Positions 16,747 through 24,293 of a DNA stretch of 64,000 nt are shown piece by piece. Under the pieces are notes generated by a model. The model was not told the DNA's origin and did no database searches. It saw only the letters and a program-made list of their open reading frames with translations. The first letter of the stretch is position 1; each line of letters opens with the position of its first letter. The translations under genes were made by a program, and so were the position numbers. The stretch covers positions 7,756,501 through 7,820,500 of the forward strand of contig NZ_AP023356.1 in the NCBI RefSeq assembly GCF_018324205.1, given 5' to 3'. The stretch is from Actinoplanes ianthinogenes. Lineage in GTDB: Bacteria > Actinomycetota > Actinomycetes > Mycobacteriales > Micromonosporaceae.

Positions 16747-18369
16747 ATGAGCGCGACGATCCTGCCCGATCCGCCCGGGTGGCGCAGCTTCCTGGCCGAC
16801 CTCGGGGTCCGGCAGAAGATCGGCTCGATCATCGGGATCGGCGTGCTGATCTCGATCGTCGCCGGTGTCCTGGCCACCCGCGCGCTGAGCCGGTCGGCCG
16901 CCGCCGCCCACGAGCTCTACGCCTCGAACATGGCCAGTGACGCCGCGCTCGCCGAGCTGGAGACGATCGCGGTGGCGGTCCGCAACGACATGGCCAACCT
17001 GCTGATCTCCCGGTCCGCCACCGACAACACCAAGTACGAGCAGCGCGTCCGGGACGGCTTCACCGGCTTCGACAGCGGGCTCGCCGACTACCGCGAGACG
17101 GATCCGGCCGGGACGCCGGAGACGATCGACGCGCTGGTGCGCAGCTGGAACGAGTACCGCCGGCTGGTGGAGAGCAAGCAGATCGCCAACGCGCTCAGGA
17201 AGGACATGATCGCGTACGCCCAGGTCCGGGACGAGCAGACCTCGCCGATCATCGACCGGGTGAAGGCCAGGTTCACCGAGCTGGGCGAGGCCGAGTCGGT
17301 GGAGGCGGCGGCGGCCGCCGCGGGCGCCGCCTCGACCTATCGCACCAACCGCAACCTGATCATCACGGTCGCGGTGCTGGGCAACCTGCTCGCCGTGCTG
17401 GTCGGCTGGCTGGTGATCCGTTCGGTGGTCGGGGCGCTGACCCGGGTCAAGGTGGTCTGCACCGGGCTGGCCGCCGGGGACCTGACCGGTCGTACCGGGC
17501 TGACCGGCAACGACGAGACCGGGCAGATGGGCCGGGCGCTCGACGCCGCGCTGGTCAACCTGCGACACACGGTGGCCACCATCGACCGGTCGGCGATCTC
17601 GCTGGCCGGCGCCGCGGAGCGGGTCAACCAGGTGGCCACCGAGATCGCCGGCTCCGCGGAGCGCACCACCAGCCAGGCGCAGACCGTGTCGGCCGCCGCC
17701 GAGGAGATCTCCCGCAGCGTCGACACCGTCTCCGCGGGCAGCGAGGAGATGGGCGCGTCGATCCGCGAGATCTCCCAGAACGCCACCGAGGCCGCCCAGG
17801 TCGCGGGCGCCGCCGTCGACCTCGCGTCGCGGACCTCGGCCACGATGAACCAGCTCGGCGCCTCCTCCGCGGAGATCGGCGACGTGATCCGGACGATCAC
17901 CAGCATCGCCGAGCAGACCAACCTGCTCGCGCTCAACGCGACCATCGAGGCGGCCCGCGCGGGCGAGGCCGGCAAGGGTTTCGCGGTGGTCGCCAGCGAG
18001 GTCAAGGATCTGGCCCAGGAGACCGCACGGGCCACGGAGGACATCTCCCAGCGGGTCGAGGCGATCCAGGCCGACACGTCCGGCGCGGTCAGCGCGATCG
18101 AGGAGATCACCCGGGTGATCGCCCGGATCAGCGACTTCCAGACCACCATCGCGTCCGCTGTGGAGGAGCAGACCGCGACCACCGCCGAGATGAACCGCAG
18201 CGTCAGCGAGGCCGCCGCCGGCACCGGCGACATCGCCCAGAACATCACCGGCGTGGCCGAGGCCGCCCGCTCCACCAGCGACGGCGTCGAGCGCTCCCAG
18301 CAGACCACCGCCGAGCTGGCCCGCATGTCGACCGAGCTGACCGCCCTGGTCAGCAAATTCAACTACTAG
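16747..18369 (+). CDS. Methyl-accepting chemotaxis protein (4HB type)
   Basis: Membrane chemoreceptor of 540 residues. TM1 is at about 27-47 and TM2 at about 204-226, bracketing a four-helix-bundle-like sensor. A HAMP domain follows, then the long coiled-coil signalling domain with the conserved hairpin tip (SIAEQTNLLALNATIEAARA). The C-terminus is LVSKFNY, with no CheR-binding pentapeptide. Start at ATG 16747. The signalling half is nearly the same as in the receptor at 24294, pointing to duplication with exchange of sensor domains. No che or flagellar genes are in the window. Confidence 0.93.
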   Translation: MSATILPDPPGWRSFLADLGVRQKIGSIIGIGVLISIVAGVLATRALSRSAAAAHELYASNMASDAALAELETIAVAVRNDMANLLISRSATDNTKYEQRVRDGFTGFDSGLADYRETDPAGTPETIDALVRSWNEYRRLVESKQIANALRKDMIAYAQVRDEQTSPIIDRVKARFTELGEAESVEAAAAAAGAASTYRTNRNLIITVAVLGNLLAVLVGWLVIRSVVGALTRVKVVCTGLAAGDLTGRTGLTGNDETGQMGRALDAALVNLRHTVATIDRSAISLAGAAERVNQVATEIAGSAERTTSQAQTVSAAAEEISRSVDTVSAGSEEMGASIREISQNATEAAQVAGAAVDLASRTSATMNQLGASSAEIGDVIRTITSIAEQTNLLALNATIEAARAGEAGKGFAVVASEVKDLAQETARATEDISQRVEAIQADTSGAVSAIEEITRVIARISDFQTTIASAVEEQTATTAEMNRSVSEAAAGTGDIAQNITGVAEAARSTSDGVERSQQTTAELARMSTELTALVSKFNY

Positions 18370-18395
18370 TTTCGGTACGCCCGGAGCACCGGTCC

Positions 18396-18410
18396 TACGC
18401 TGATCGGGTG
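18396..18410 (+). promoter_or_regulatory. Leaderless-type -10 box for the P1 peptidase
   Basis: TACGCT (18396-18401) fits the actinobacterial TANNNT -10 box and lies exactly 6 bp before the GTG start, where transcription would begin at the start codon. No Shine-Dalgarno sequence is present. Confidence 0.5.
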
Positions 18411-19259
18411 CAGCTTCTCACCGCCCACGCCGGGAACTGGACCGGCGCCGGCACCGGCGTCACCGTCATCCTGCCGCCGCCGGGCACCGTCGGTTCCGGC
18501 GAGGTCCGCGGCGGCGCCCCGGCCACCCGCGAGTTCGACCTGCTCCACCCGCTGCGGACGGTCGACCGGGTGGACGCGGTCGTGCTCTCCGGCGGCTCGG
18601 CGTTCGGCCTGGCCGCCGCCGACGGCGTGATGACCGTCCTGCGCGAGCGTGGCCTCGGCTTCCCGACGCCGTACGGCCCGGTCCCGATCGTGGTCGGCAT
18701 GTCGATCTTCGACGAGTCGGTGGCCACCACCCCGCCGGACGCGGAGTCCGGCCGGCGGGCGGCGCTCGCGGCGCTGGCCGGCGACCCGCTCGCCCTCGGC
18801 CGGGCCGGGGCCGGCGCCGGCGCGAGCACCGGCAGGTGGCGGGGTCGCGCCGACCCGGGCGGCCTGGGCCGCGCGGACGGCCGGGCCGGTCCGGCGCGGG
18901 TCACCGCCCTGGCCGTCGTCAACGCCTGGGGCGACGTCCTCACCCCCGCGGGCGAGCCGGTGTTCGGCGGCGACGAGACCTATCGGCCGGCCGCCCCGTT
19001 CGGCCGGGAGAACACCACGATCGCCGTGGTCCTCACCGACGCCGCGCTCGGCAAGGCGGACTGTCACCTGCTCGCCCAGAGCGGCCACGGCGGGTTCGCC
19101 CGCGCCCTGCACCCGGCGCACTCCCGCTACGACGGTGACGCCGTGGTCGCCCTGGCCAGCGGCGAGGTCACCGACGGCGTCGACCTGGACCTGCTCCGCG
19201 CGGTCACCACCGAGGTGATGGCGTCGGCGATCCGGCGCGCCGCCGGGACCCACCCCTGA
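18408..19259 (+). CDS. P1-family peptidase (DmpA-like, S58)
   Basis: N-terminal-nucleophile aminopeptidase family, 283 residues. VDAVVLSGGSAFGLAAADGV (about 60-79) is the family glycine-rich segment. ENTTIAVVLTDA (about residues 203-214) matches the site where DmpA-like precursors cleave themselves before the nucleophilic Thr/Ser, giving two chains. Start at GTG 18408 is supported by a leaderless -10 box. Substrate is unknown, but family members release N-terminal D- or L-amino acids or beta-peptides. Confidence 0.85.
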   Translation: MQLLTAHAGNWTGAGTGVTVILPPPGTVGSGEVRGGAPATREFDLLHPLRTVDRVDAVVLSGGSAFGLAAADGVMTVLRERGLGFPTPYGPVPIVVGMSIFDESVATTPPDAESGRRAALAALAGDPLALGRAGAGAGASTGRWRGRADPGGLGRADGRAGPARVTALAVVNAWGDVLTPAGEPVFGGDETYRPAAPFGRENTTIAVVLTDAALGKADCHLLAQSGHGGFARALHPAHSRYDGDAVVALASGEVTDGVDLDLLRAVTTEVMASAIRRAAGTHP

Positions 19260-19295
19260 CGATCACCCGAAACATGCCGGTGTTATCACTGTGTG

Positions 19296-20312
19296 ATGCT
19301 GGTTGACTTCAGCGCGCCCGTCGCCGCGTCCCCCGCCGAGGCGGAAGCCGCCGCCGTCTCGGCCGAACAGGTGGGATATGACGGCTTCGGCGCCGCGGAG
19401 ACCAAGCACGACGTCTTCACCACGCTGGCCCTGGTGGCCCGGGCCACCGAGCGGATCTCGCTCCAGTCCGGGATCGCGGTGGCGTTCGCGCGCAACCCGA
19501 TGACCGTGGCGGTGCTCGGCAACGACCTCCAGCTGATCTCCGAGGGCCGGTTCCGGCTCGGGCTCGGCTCGCAGGTCAAGCCGCACATCGAGCGCCGGTT
19601 CGCGATGCCGTGGAGCAGGCCGGCCGCGCGGATGGAGGAGTTCGTCGCCGCGCTCCGGGCGATCTGGCAGGCCTGGGCCACCGGCGAGCGGCTGCTGTTC
19701 CGCGGCGAGTTCTACAAGCACACCCTGATGACCGAGTTCTTCGACCCGGGGCCGAACCCGCACGGCAACCCGCCGGTCGAGCTGGCCGCGGTGGGGGAGC
19801 GGATGACCGCGGTGGCCGGGCGGGTCGCCGACGGGCTGCTGGTGCATCCCCTGACCAGTGTGGCGTACCTGACCGAGCGCATCCTGCCGACCCTGCGCGA
19901 GGCCCGCGGCGGCGCGCTCGACGACTTCAGCCTGGGCCTGAGCGCCATGGTGGTGCTCGGCGCCGACCCGGCACAGCGGGCCCGGGCCGAGCAGGCGGTG
20001 CGCGGGCAGATCGCCTTCTACGCCTCCACCCCGGCGTACCGTCCGGTGCTCGAGGTGCACGGCTGGGGTGAGCTGGCCGACCGCCTCAACGCGTTGTCCC
20101 GCCGCCAGGAGTGGGCCGCGATGGCCGCCGAGATCTCCGACGAGGTGCTGGACGCCTTCGCCGTCGCCGGGGACCCGGCCACGGTGGCGGCCGGGCTCAC
20201 CGCGCGGTTCGGCGCCACCATCGACCGCATCTCGCTCTACACACCGTACGAAGCGGACCGCTACCAACTGGCAGCGGTCCGCAGCGCGTTGCGTACGTCT
20301 AACCGATCTTGA
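19296..20312 (+). CDS. LLM-class flavin/F420-dependent oxidoreductase
   Basis: Luciferase-like TIM-barrel enzyme of 338 residues. The N-terminus has MLVDFSAPVAASPAEAEAAA, then YDGFGAAETKHDVFTTLALV, then LQSGIAVAFARNPMTVAVLG, characteristic of the TIGR03617-type F420 subgroup. ATG 19296 was chosen; a GTG directly before it (19293) is equally possible. The 3' end overlaps that of the convergent DUF427 gene by 14 bp. Substrate unknown. Confidence 0.88.
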   Translation: MLVDFSAPVAASPAEAEAAAVSAEQVGYDGFGAAETKHDVFTTLALVARATERISLQSGIAVAFARNPMTVAVLGNDLQLISEGRFRLGLGSQVKPHIERRFAMPWSRPAARMEEFVAALRAIWQAWATGERLLFRGEFYKHTLMTEFFDPGPNPHGNPPVELAAVGERMTAVAGRVADGLLVHPLTSVAYLTERILPTLREARGGALDDFSLGLSAMVVLGADPAQRARAEQAVRGQIAFYASTPAYRPVLEVHGWGELADRLNALSRRQEWAAMAAEISDEVLDAFAVAGDPATVAAGLTARFGATIDRISLYTPYEADRYQLAAVRSALRTSNRS

Positions 20313-20673
20313 TCTCGTCGACCCGGTCCGGATAGAACGCGACGTGGTCCTTGATCTGCGCCACCGCGGCGGACGGCTCGCGGTACTCCCAGATCGCGTC
20401 GACGGACCGGTCACCGCCGATCGGAATCGAGTAGTAGGTGGCGTCTCCCTTGTACCCGCAATAGGTCTGCGTCGTGCTGCGCTCCAGCAGCGACCGGTCG
20501 ACGTCGGCCAGCGGCACATAGTGCACCACCGGATACGTCGCCTCCTTCAGGCTCAGCGCGTTCACGGTGTCCGCCACCACCTTGCCCGCGACGGTCACCA
20601 CCACGCGCTTCCCGGTCGGCGTGACGGTGATGGGGTGGTCCGGTCCGGGCACCAACTTGGGCCGCTCTGTCAT
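20299..20673 (-). CDS. DUF427 domain protein
   Basis: A 124-residue single-domain protein of the DUF427 family. The hallmark YCGYKGDATYYSI (about residues 71-83) and the ending AFYPDRVDEI are present. Complete. Members are common in actinobacteria and have no settled biochemical role. Converges on the LLM gene with a 14-bp tail overlap; divergent from the YbaK-like gene with a 49-bp shared upstream region. Confidence 0.9.
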   Translation of the reverse strand: MTERPKLVPGPDHPITVTPTGKRVVVTVAGKVVADTVNALSLKEATYPVVHYVPLADVDRSLLERSTTQTYCGYKGDATYYSIPIGGDRSVDAIWEYREPSAAVAQIKDHVAFYPDRVDEIKIG

Positions 20674-20710
20674 CGGGGTTGCCTCCTCAGTCGGACGATT
20701 CCGAAGCTAC

Positions 20711-20725
20711 TACGGTGATCCAGTG
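20711..20725 (+). promoter_or_regulatory. Leaderless-type -10 box for the YbaK-like gene
   Basis: TACGGT (20711-20716), TANNNT type, 6 bp before GTG 20723. No ribosome-binding site lies between, so the transcript probably starts at the GTG. Confidence 0.5.
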
Positions 20726-21184
20726 ACGAATGCCGCGATCGCCGCCGTGACCGAGTCCGGGATCAGCCACGAGGTGATCCGGCACGGCCCGGCCGGCAGC
20801 GCCGCCGAGGCCGCCGCCCAGCAGGGCGTCGAGCTGCGTGACCTGGTCAAGACCCTGGTCGTCCGTCGTGGCCCGGACGACTACCTGTTCGTCCTGGTCC
20901 CCGCCGACCGGTCGATCTCCTGGTCCAAACTGCGCGCTCTCCTCGGAGTCAACCGGCTGTCCATGCCGGACGCCGCCACCGCCAAGGCGGCCACCGGCTA
21001 CGAGCGGGGCACGATCACCCCGTTCGGCTCGGCGACCGCATGGCCGGTCGTCGCCGACTCCCGCACCGTCGGCCGCACCATCAACCTCGGCGCCGGCGAA
21101 CGCGGCGTCGGCCTCCGCGTGGCCGCCGACGCCGCCGTCGCCGCCCTGGGCGGCACCTTCGCCGACGTCACCGACCCCGCCTGA
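20723..21184 (+). CDS. YbaK/EbsC-type aminoacyl-tRNA deacylase
   Basis: Small trans-editing protein (153 residues) of the YbaK/ProX fold, which hydrolyses mischarged tRNA. Visible family elements are VIRHGPAGSAAEAAAQQGVE, VKTLVVRRGPDDYLFVLVPA, and the substrate-pocket segment YERGTITPFGSATAWPVVAD. Start at GTG 20723, supported by a leaderless promoter. The first 63-bp array begins about 420 bp downstream. The exact amino-acid specificity is not evident. Confidence 0.87.
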   Translation: MTNAAIAAVTESGISHEVIRHGPAGSAAEAAAQQGVELRDLVKTLVVRRGPDDYLFVLVPADRSISWSKLRALLGVNRLSMPDAATAKAATGYERGTITPFGSATAWPVVADSRTVGRTINLGAGERGVGLRVAADAAVAALGGTFADVTDPA

Positions 21185-21244
21185 CCGCTCAGTCCGCACC
21201 GGGATGCGGCCCTACCCGAACCCGGTCCTGCAATGCCCACCCCG

Positions 21245-21349
21245 TTCGACGCCGTCGCGCCGGCGTTCTACGCGGTCGCCCTGGCGTTCTACGCGGTCGC
21301 GCCGACGTTCTACGCGGTCGCGCCGGTGTTCTACGCGGTCGCGCCGGCC
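21245..21349. repeat. 21-bp tandem repeat
   Basis: TTCTACGCGGTCGC starts at 21266, 21287, 21308 and 21329 (exact 21-bp period), with a degenerate first copy from 21245. On the + strand it would read as the heptapeptide FYAVAP(x). Since period and reading frame agree, it could be a decaying coding repeat, but no ribosome site is seen. Confidence 0.85.
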
Positions 21350-21603
21350 CGGAAATCGCCCGGGCCCGAGCCCGGTCCGGTCCCGGCCGCCGGGTGCGGT
21401 CCGCACTTGGTCGCTGTCTGCGTGCCAGGCAACGGAGCTGTTGCTCACGGCCCCGGCCGCCCTGGCATGGCGTCGGCCGGCCACGGTCAGACCTGGTCCG
21501 CGCCCGGTCCCGGTCCGCGGCCACCGCTCCTGACCGCGGCACGCCCTTTCCAGTACGCCGCGCGGCGTACCAACCCCGGTAACGCCGTCTGCCCTGCCTA
21601 CCG

Positions 21604-22436
21604 CGTTAGCTGGCTGGTCCTGGTGGCCCTATCCGTATCCGGGTTAGGGCCATGAGCGCCAGCTCGGTGGTGCCGGCTGGTCTTGGTGGCCCTATCCGTA
21701 TCGGGGTTAGGGCCATGAGCGCCAGCTCGGTGGTTCGGGCTGGCTCCTGTGGCCCTGTCCAGGTCCGGGTTAGGGCCGTGGGTGCCAGCTCGGTGGTTCG
21801 GGCTGGCTCCTGTGGCCCTGTCCAGGTCCGGGTTAGGGCCGTGGGTGCCAGCTCGGTGGTTCGGGCTGGCTCCTGTGGCCCTGTCCAGGTCCGGGTTAGG
21901 GCCGTGGGTGCCAGCTCGGTGGTTCGGGCTGGCTCCTGTGGCCCTGTCCAGGTCCGGGTTAGGGCCGTGGGTGCCAGCTCGGTGGTTCGGGCTGGCTCCT
22001 GTGGCCCTGTCCAGGTCCGGGTTAGGGCCGTGGGTGCCAGCTCGGTGGTTCGGGCTGGTCTTGGTGGCCCTTTCCGGGTGCGGGTTAGGGCTATGAGCGC
22101 CAGCTCGGTGGTTCGGGCTGGCTCCTGTGGCCCTATCCGGGTCCGGGTTAGGGCCGTGAGCGCCAGCTCGGTGGCTAGGGCTGGTCTTGGTGGCCCTTTC
22201 CGGGTGCGGGTTAGGGCTATGAGCGCCAGCTCGGAGGTTCGGGCTGGTGCTGGTGGCCCTGTCGGGGTGCGGGTTAGGGCTGTGGGTGCCAGCTCGGTGG
22301 TTCGGGCTGGTTCTGGTGGCCCTATCCGGGTGCGGGTTAGGGCCGTGAGCGCCAGCCCGACCACCTCGGGCTGGGCCTCATGGCCCCATGCCCGCCTGGG
22401 ATGGGGCCATGGGCGCCAGCCCGTGCCGCCGACCGT
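21604..22436. repeat. 63-bp hairpin repeat array 1 (12 exact-period units plus flanks)
   Basis: GGGTTAGGGC occurs 12 times, at 21641 and every 63 bp up to 22334, with no indel. Each unit carries two inverted repeats: GCCAGC...GCTGG (stem extended by wobble pairs) and GGCCCT...AGGGC. Five successive units (21721-22035) are identical 63-mers; outer ones have diverged. The last unit (22351-22411) has two long perfect stems. The array sits between convergent genes and shares period and design with the arrays at 33879 and 40738. There are no spacers, so it is not CRISPR. Confidence 0.95.
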
Positions 22437-22472
22437 TAGCCGGCGGCGGTGGCGGACCGGGAGTGGGCGGGG

Positions 22473-23336
22473 TCAGGCCTTGAGGGCGGCCGCGACCGCG
22501 TCAGCGAGCGGCGTGGTCGGGCGGCCGATCAGATCACGCAGGTCGCTGCCCGGGTTGTCGAGGACGCCGTTGGCGCGGATGTGGACGTCGGTGTCGGCCA
22601 GGATGGCGGCGAAGCCCTCCGGTACGCCAGCGCCGCTCAGGATCTCGACCAGCTTGTCGGCCGGCACGTCGGTGTAGCCGATCTCGGCGCCCACCTGGCG
22701 GCTCACCTCCGCGGCCAGCTCGGCCATCGTGAACGGCGCGTCGCCGCCCAGCTCGTAGACGCTCTTGGGATCGCCGGCGGTGAGCACCGCGGCCGCCGCC
22801 TCGGCGTAGTCGGCCCGGGTCGCCGCGGCGATCCGGCCGTCGCCCGCGCTGCCCAGGAACGAGCCGGTGGCCCGCACGGTCGGGAGCTGCGCCGTGTAGT
22901 TCTCGGTGTACCACCCGTTGCGCAGGAACGAGTGCGCCAGCCCGGACGCGGCCAGCACCGACTCGGTGGCCTTGTGGTCGGCGGCCAGCAGGATCGGCGT
23001 GGTGTCGGCCCGCAGCACGCTGGTGTACGCCACGAACGTCACCCCGGCCGCCTTGGCCGCCTCGATCGCCGCGGTGTGCTGCTCGATCCGGTTGCCGACC
23101 GCGTTGCTGGAGATCAGCAGCAGCCTGTCGACGCCGGCGAACGCGGTGGCCAGCGTCTCGGGGCGCTCGTAATCGGCCTCGCGCACCTGCACGCCGCGGG
23201 CGAGCAGGCCGGCCGCCTTCGCCGGGGTGCGCACCGCGGCGACGATCGAACCGGCCTCGACACCCCGGCTGAGCAGGGCCTCGACGACGAGACGGCCGAG
23301 GTGCCCGGTGGCGCCGGTGACAGCGATGGTGGTCAT
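22473..23336 (-). CDS. NAD(P)-binding quinone reductase, NmrA/QorB type
   Basis: Atypical short-chain dehydrogenase of 287 residues. The N-terminal Rossmann motif is VTGATGHLGRLVV (residues 6-18). SNAVGNRIEQHTAAIEAAKA and LRNGWYTENYT (about 138-148) are typical of the E. coli NAD(P)H:quinone oxidoreductase QorB/YtfG and NmrA-like group. It probably reduces quinones or senses NADP state. Divergent from an HxlR regulator, the same pairing as qorB with its repressor in E. coli. Array 1 lies just past its stop. Confidence 0.9.
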   Translation of the reverse strand: MTTIAVTGATGHLGRLVVEALLSRGVEAGSIVAAVRTPAKAAGLLARGVQVREADYERPETLATAFAGVDRLLLISSNAVGNRIEQHTAAIEAAKAAGVTFVAYTSVLRADTTPILLAADHKATESVLAASGLAHSFLRNGWYTENYTAQLPTVRATGSFLGSAGDGRIAAATRADYAEAAAAVLTAGDPKSVYELGGDAPFTMAELAAEVSRQVGAEIGYTDVPADKLVEILSGAGVPEGFAAILADTDVHIRANGVLDNPGSDLRDLIGRPTTPLADAVAAALKA

Positions 23337-23369
23337 GTCGAACTCCTAGACGGTTCGTTGGGAAGTGCT

Positions 23370-23429
23370 GCATCACAGAATGCACTAACTTTTCGAAAGT
23401 GCCAACTCCGGGGATGTACTCTGTGACGC
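23370..23429. promoter_or_regulatory. HxlR operator/promoter region between quinone reductase and regulator
   Basis: GCATCACAGA (from 23369) is mirrored by TCTGTGACGC (from 23420), 9 of 10 matching. Between them is GCACT...AGTGC around TTTTCGAAA (23382-23402). For the regulator gene, TACTCT (23417-23422) lies 7 bp before its ATG and looks like a leaderless -10 box overlapped by the right arm. Repressor binding here is inferred. Confidence 0.5.
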
Positions 23430-23813
23430 ATGACAGATCCCGCCGACGACCTGATCCCCAGCGTCTTCGCCCGGGACTGCACCTCCCGGCACGTGATGGC
23501 CGACGTCACCGGCAAGTGGGGCGGTCTCGCGCTGGCCGCGCTGCACGACGGCAGCTACCGCTTCAACGCCCTGCGCCGCCGCGTCGACGGCGTCAGCGAG
23601 AAGATGCTGGCCCAGACCCTCCAGGCGCTGGAGCGCGACGGCCTGGTCGTCCGCGAGGTGCAGGCCACCATCCCGCCCCGGGTGGAGTACAGCCTGACCC
23701 CGCTCGGCACGCGGGTGGCCGGCAAGCTCAAGGAGCTGATCGATCTGCTGGAGAGTGAGATCGGTCAAGTTAGGGTCGCCCAGGCCGCGTACGACGATAG
23801 GTTCCACCCGTGA
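23430..23813 (+). CDS. HxlR-family transcriptional regulator
   Basis: Winged-helix regulator of 127 residues. The HxlR signature is present: CTSRHVMADVTGKWGGLALA (about 11-30, Cys near the N-terminus), YRFNALRRRVDGVSEKMLAQ, TLQALERDGLVVRE. The N-terminal cysteine is the redox- or quinone-sensing residue in studied relatives. Divergent from the NmrA/QorB-type reductase, its likely target. The stop overlaps the GTG of the zinc-finger gene by 4 nt. Confidence 0.92.
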   Translation: MTDPADDLIPSVFARDCTSRHVMADVTGKWGGLALAALHDGSYRFNALRRRVDGVSEKMLAQTLQALERDGLVVREVQATIPPRVEYSLTPLGTRVAGKLKELIDLLESEIGQVRVAQAAYDDRFHP

Positions 23814-24154
23814 GCGCGTCGATTCAGCCCGATGTCCCGCCGTCCGGCACCGGTTGCGTGGAGTGTCTGGAGTCCGGCGGCTGGTGGGTCCACCTGCGCC
23901 GGTGTGCGCAGTGCGGGCACGTCGGCTGCTGCGACACCTCGCCGGCGCAGCACGCCACCGCCCACTTCCGGGCGACCGGCCACCCGGTGATCCAGTCCTT
24001 CGAGCCGGGCGAGGACTGGTTCTGGGGCTACTCGACCGACCAGGTGCTGACCGGGCCCGAGCTGGCCGCGCCGACCAGCCGCCCGGCCGAGCAGCCGACC
24101 CCCGGCCCGGCCGGCGCGGTCCCCGCCGACTGGCGCTCCAAGATCAACCGTTAG
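23810..24154 (+). CDS. UBP-type zinc-finger protein
   Basis: 114-residue protein with one UBP (ubiquitin-hydrolase-like) zinc finger. The zinc ligands are spread through GCVECLESGGWWVHLRRCAQ, CGHVGCCDTSPAQHATAHF and GHPVIQSFEPG. In bacteria such small UBP proteins have no known ubiquitin partner. GTG 23810 overlaps the HxlR stop, so the two are cotranslated. The C-terminal 40 residues are Pro/Ala-rich and probably unstructured. Role unknown. Confidence 0.88.
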   Translation: MSASIQPDVPPSGTGCVECLESGGWWVHLRRCAQCGHVGCCDTSPAQHATAHFRATGHPVIQSFEPGEDWFWGYSTDQVLTGPELAAPTSRPAEQPTPGPAGAVPADWRSKINR

Positions 24155-24293
24155 GTGCGAGTCCGCTAAACATCGGACATCAGGGGCGGCAACCGGAAAG
24201 AAACCCGGTAAACCGCCCGAACCGCTCGCGTCCCCCTCAGGTGGCCTGAGTCACCGCCGAATTGGTGGTCAGTCAGCCAACCGTGGAGGGAAG

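Larger units (their letters stand above)
21185..22472. other. Gene-free region filled by two repeat arrays
   Basis: About 1.3 kb between the convergent YbaK-like and quinone-reductase genes. It holds a 21-bp tandem repeat (21245-21349), about 250 bp of unremarkable GC-rich DNA, and the 63-bp array (21604-22436). Long open frames run through both strands because the repeat periods are multiples of three. None has a start context or a protein family, so I call no gene. Confidence 0.7.

Noticed and set aside
21641..22343. Telomere-like repeats, because TTAGGG recurs
   Set aside because: TTAGGG appears once per 63 bp inside a hairpin arm (it pairs with GGCCCT), internal to the chromosome; no terminal structure. 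Coincidence.
21604..22436. CRISPR array
   Set aside because: Units abut with no unique spacers, the period is 63 bp of repeat only, and no cas genes are present.
21652..22677. Repeat-protein gene across array 1 (either strand)
   Set aside because: Frames stay open on both strands because 63 is a multiple of three. There is no ribosome site, no family match, and the forward frame runs into the antisense of the quinone-reductase gene.
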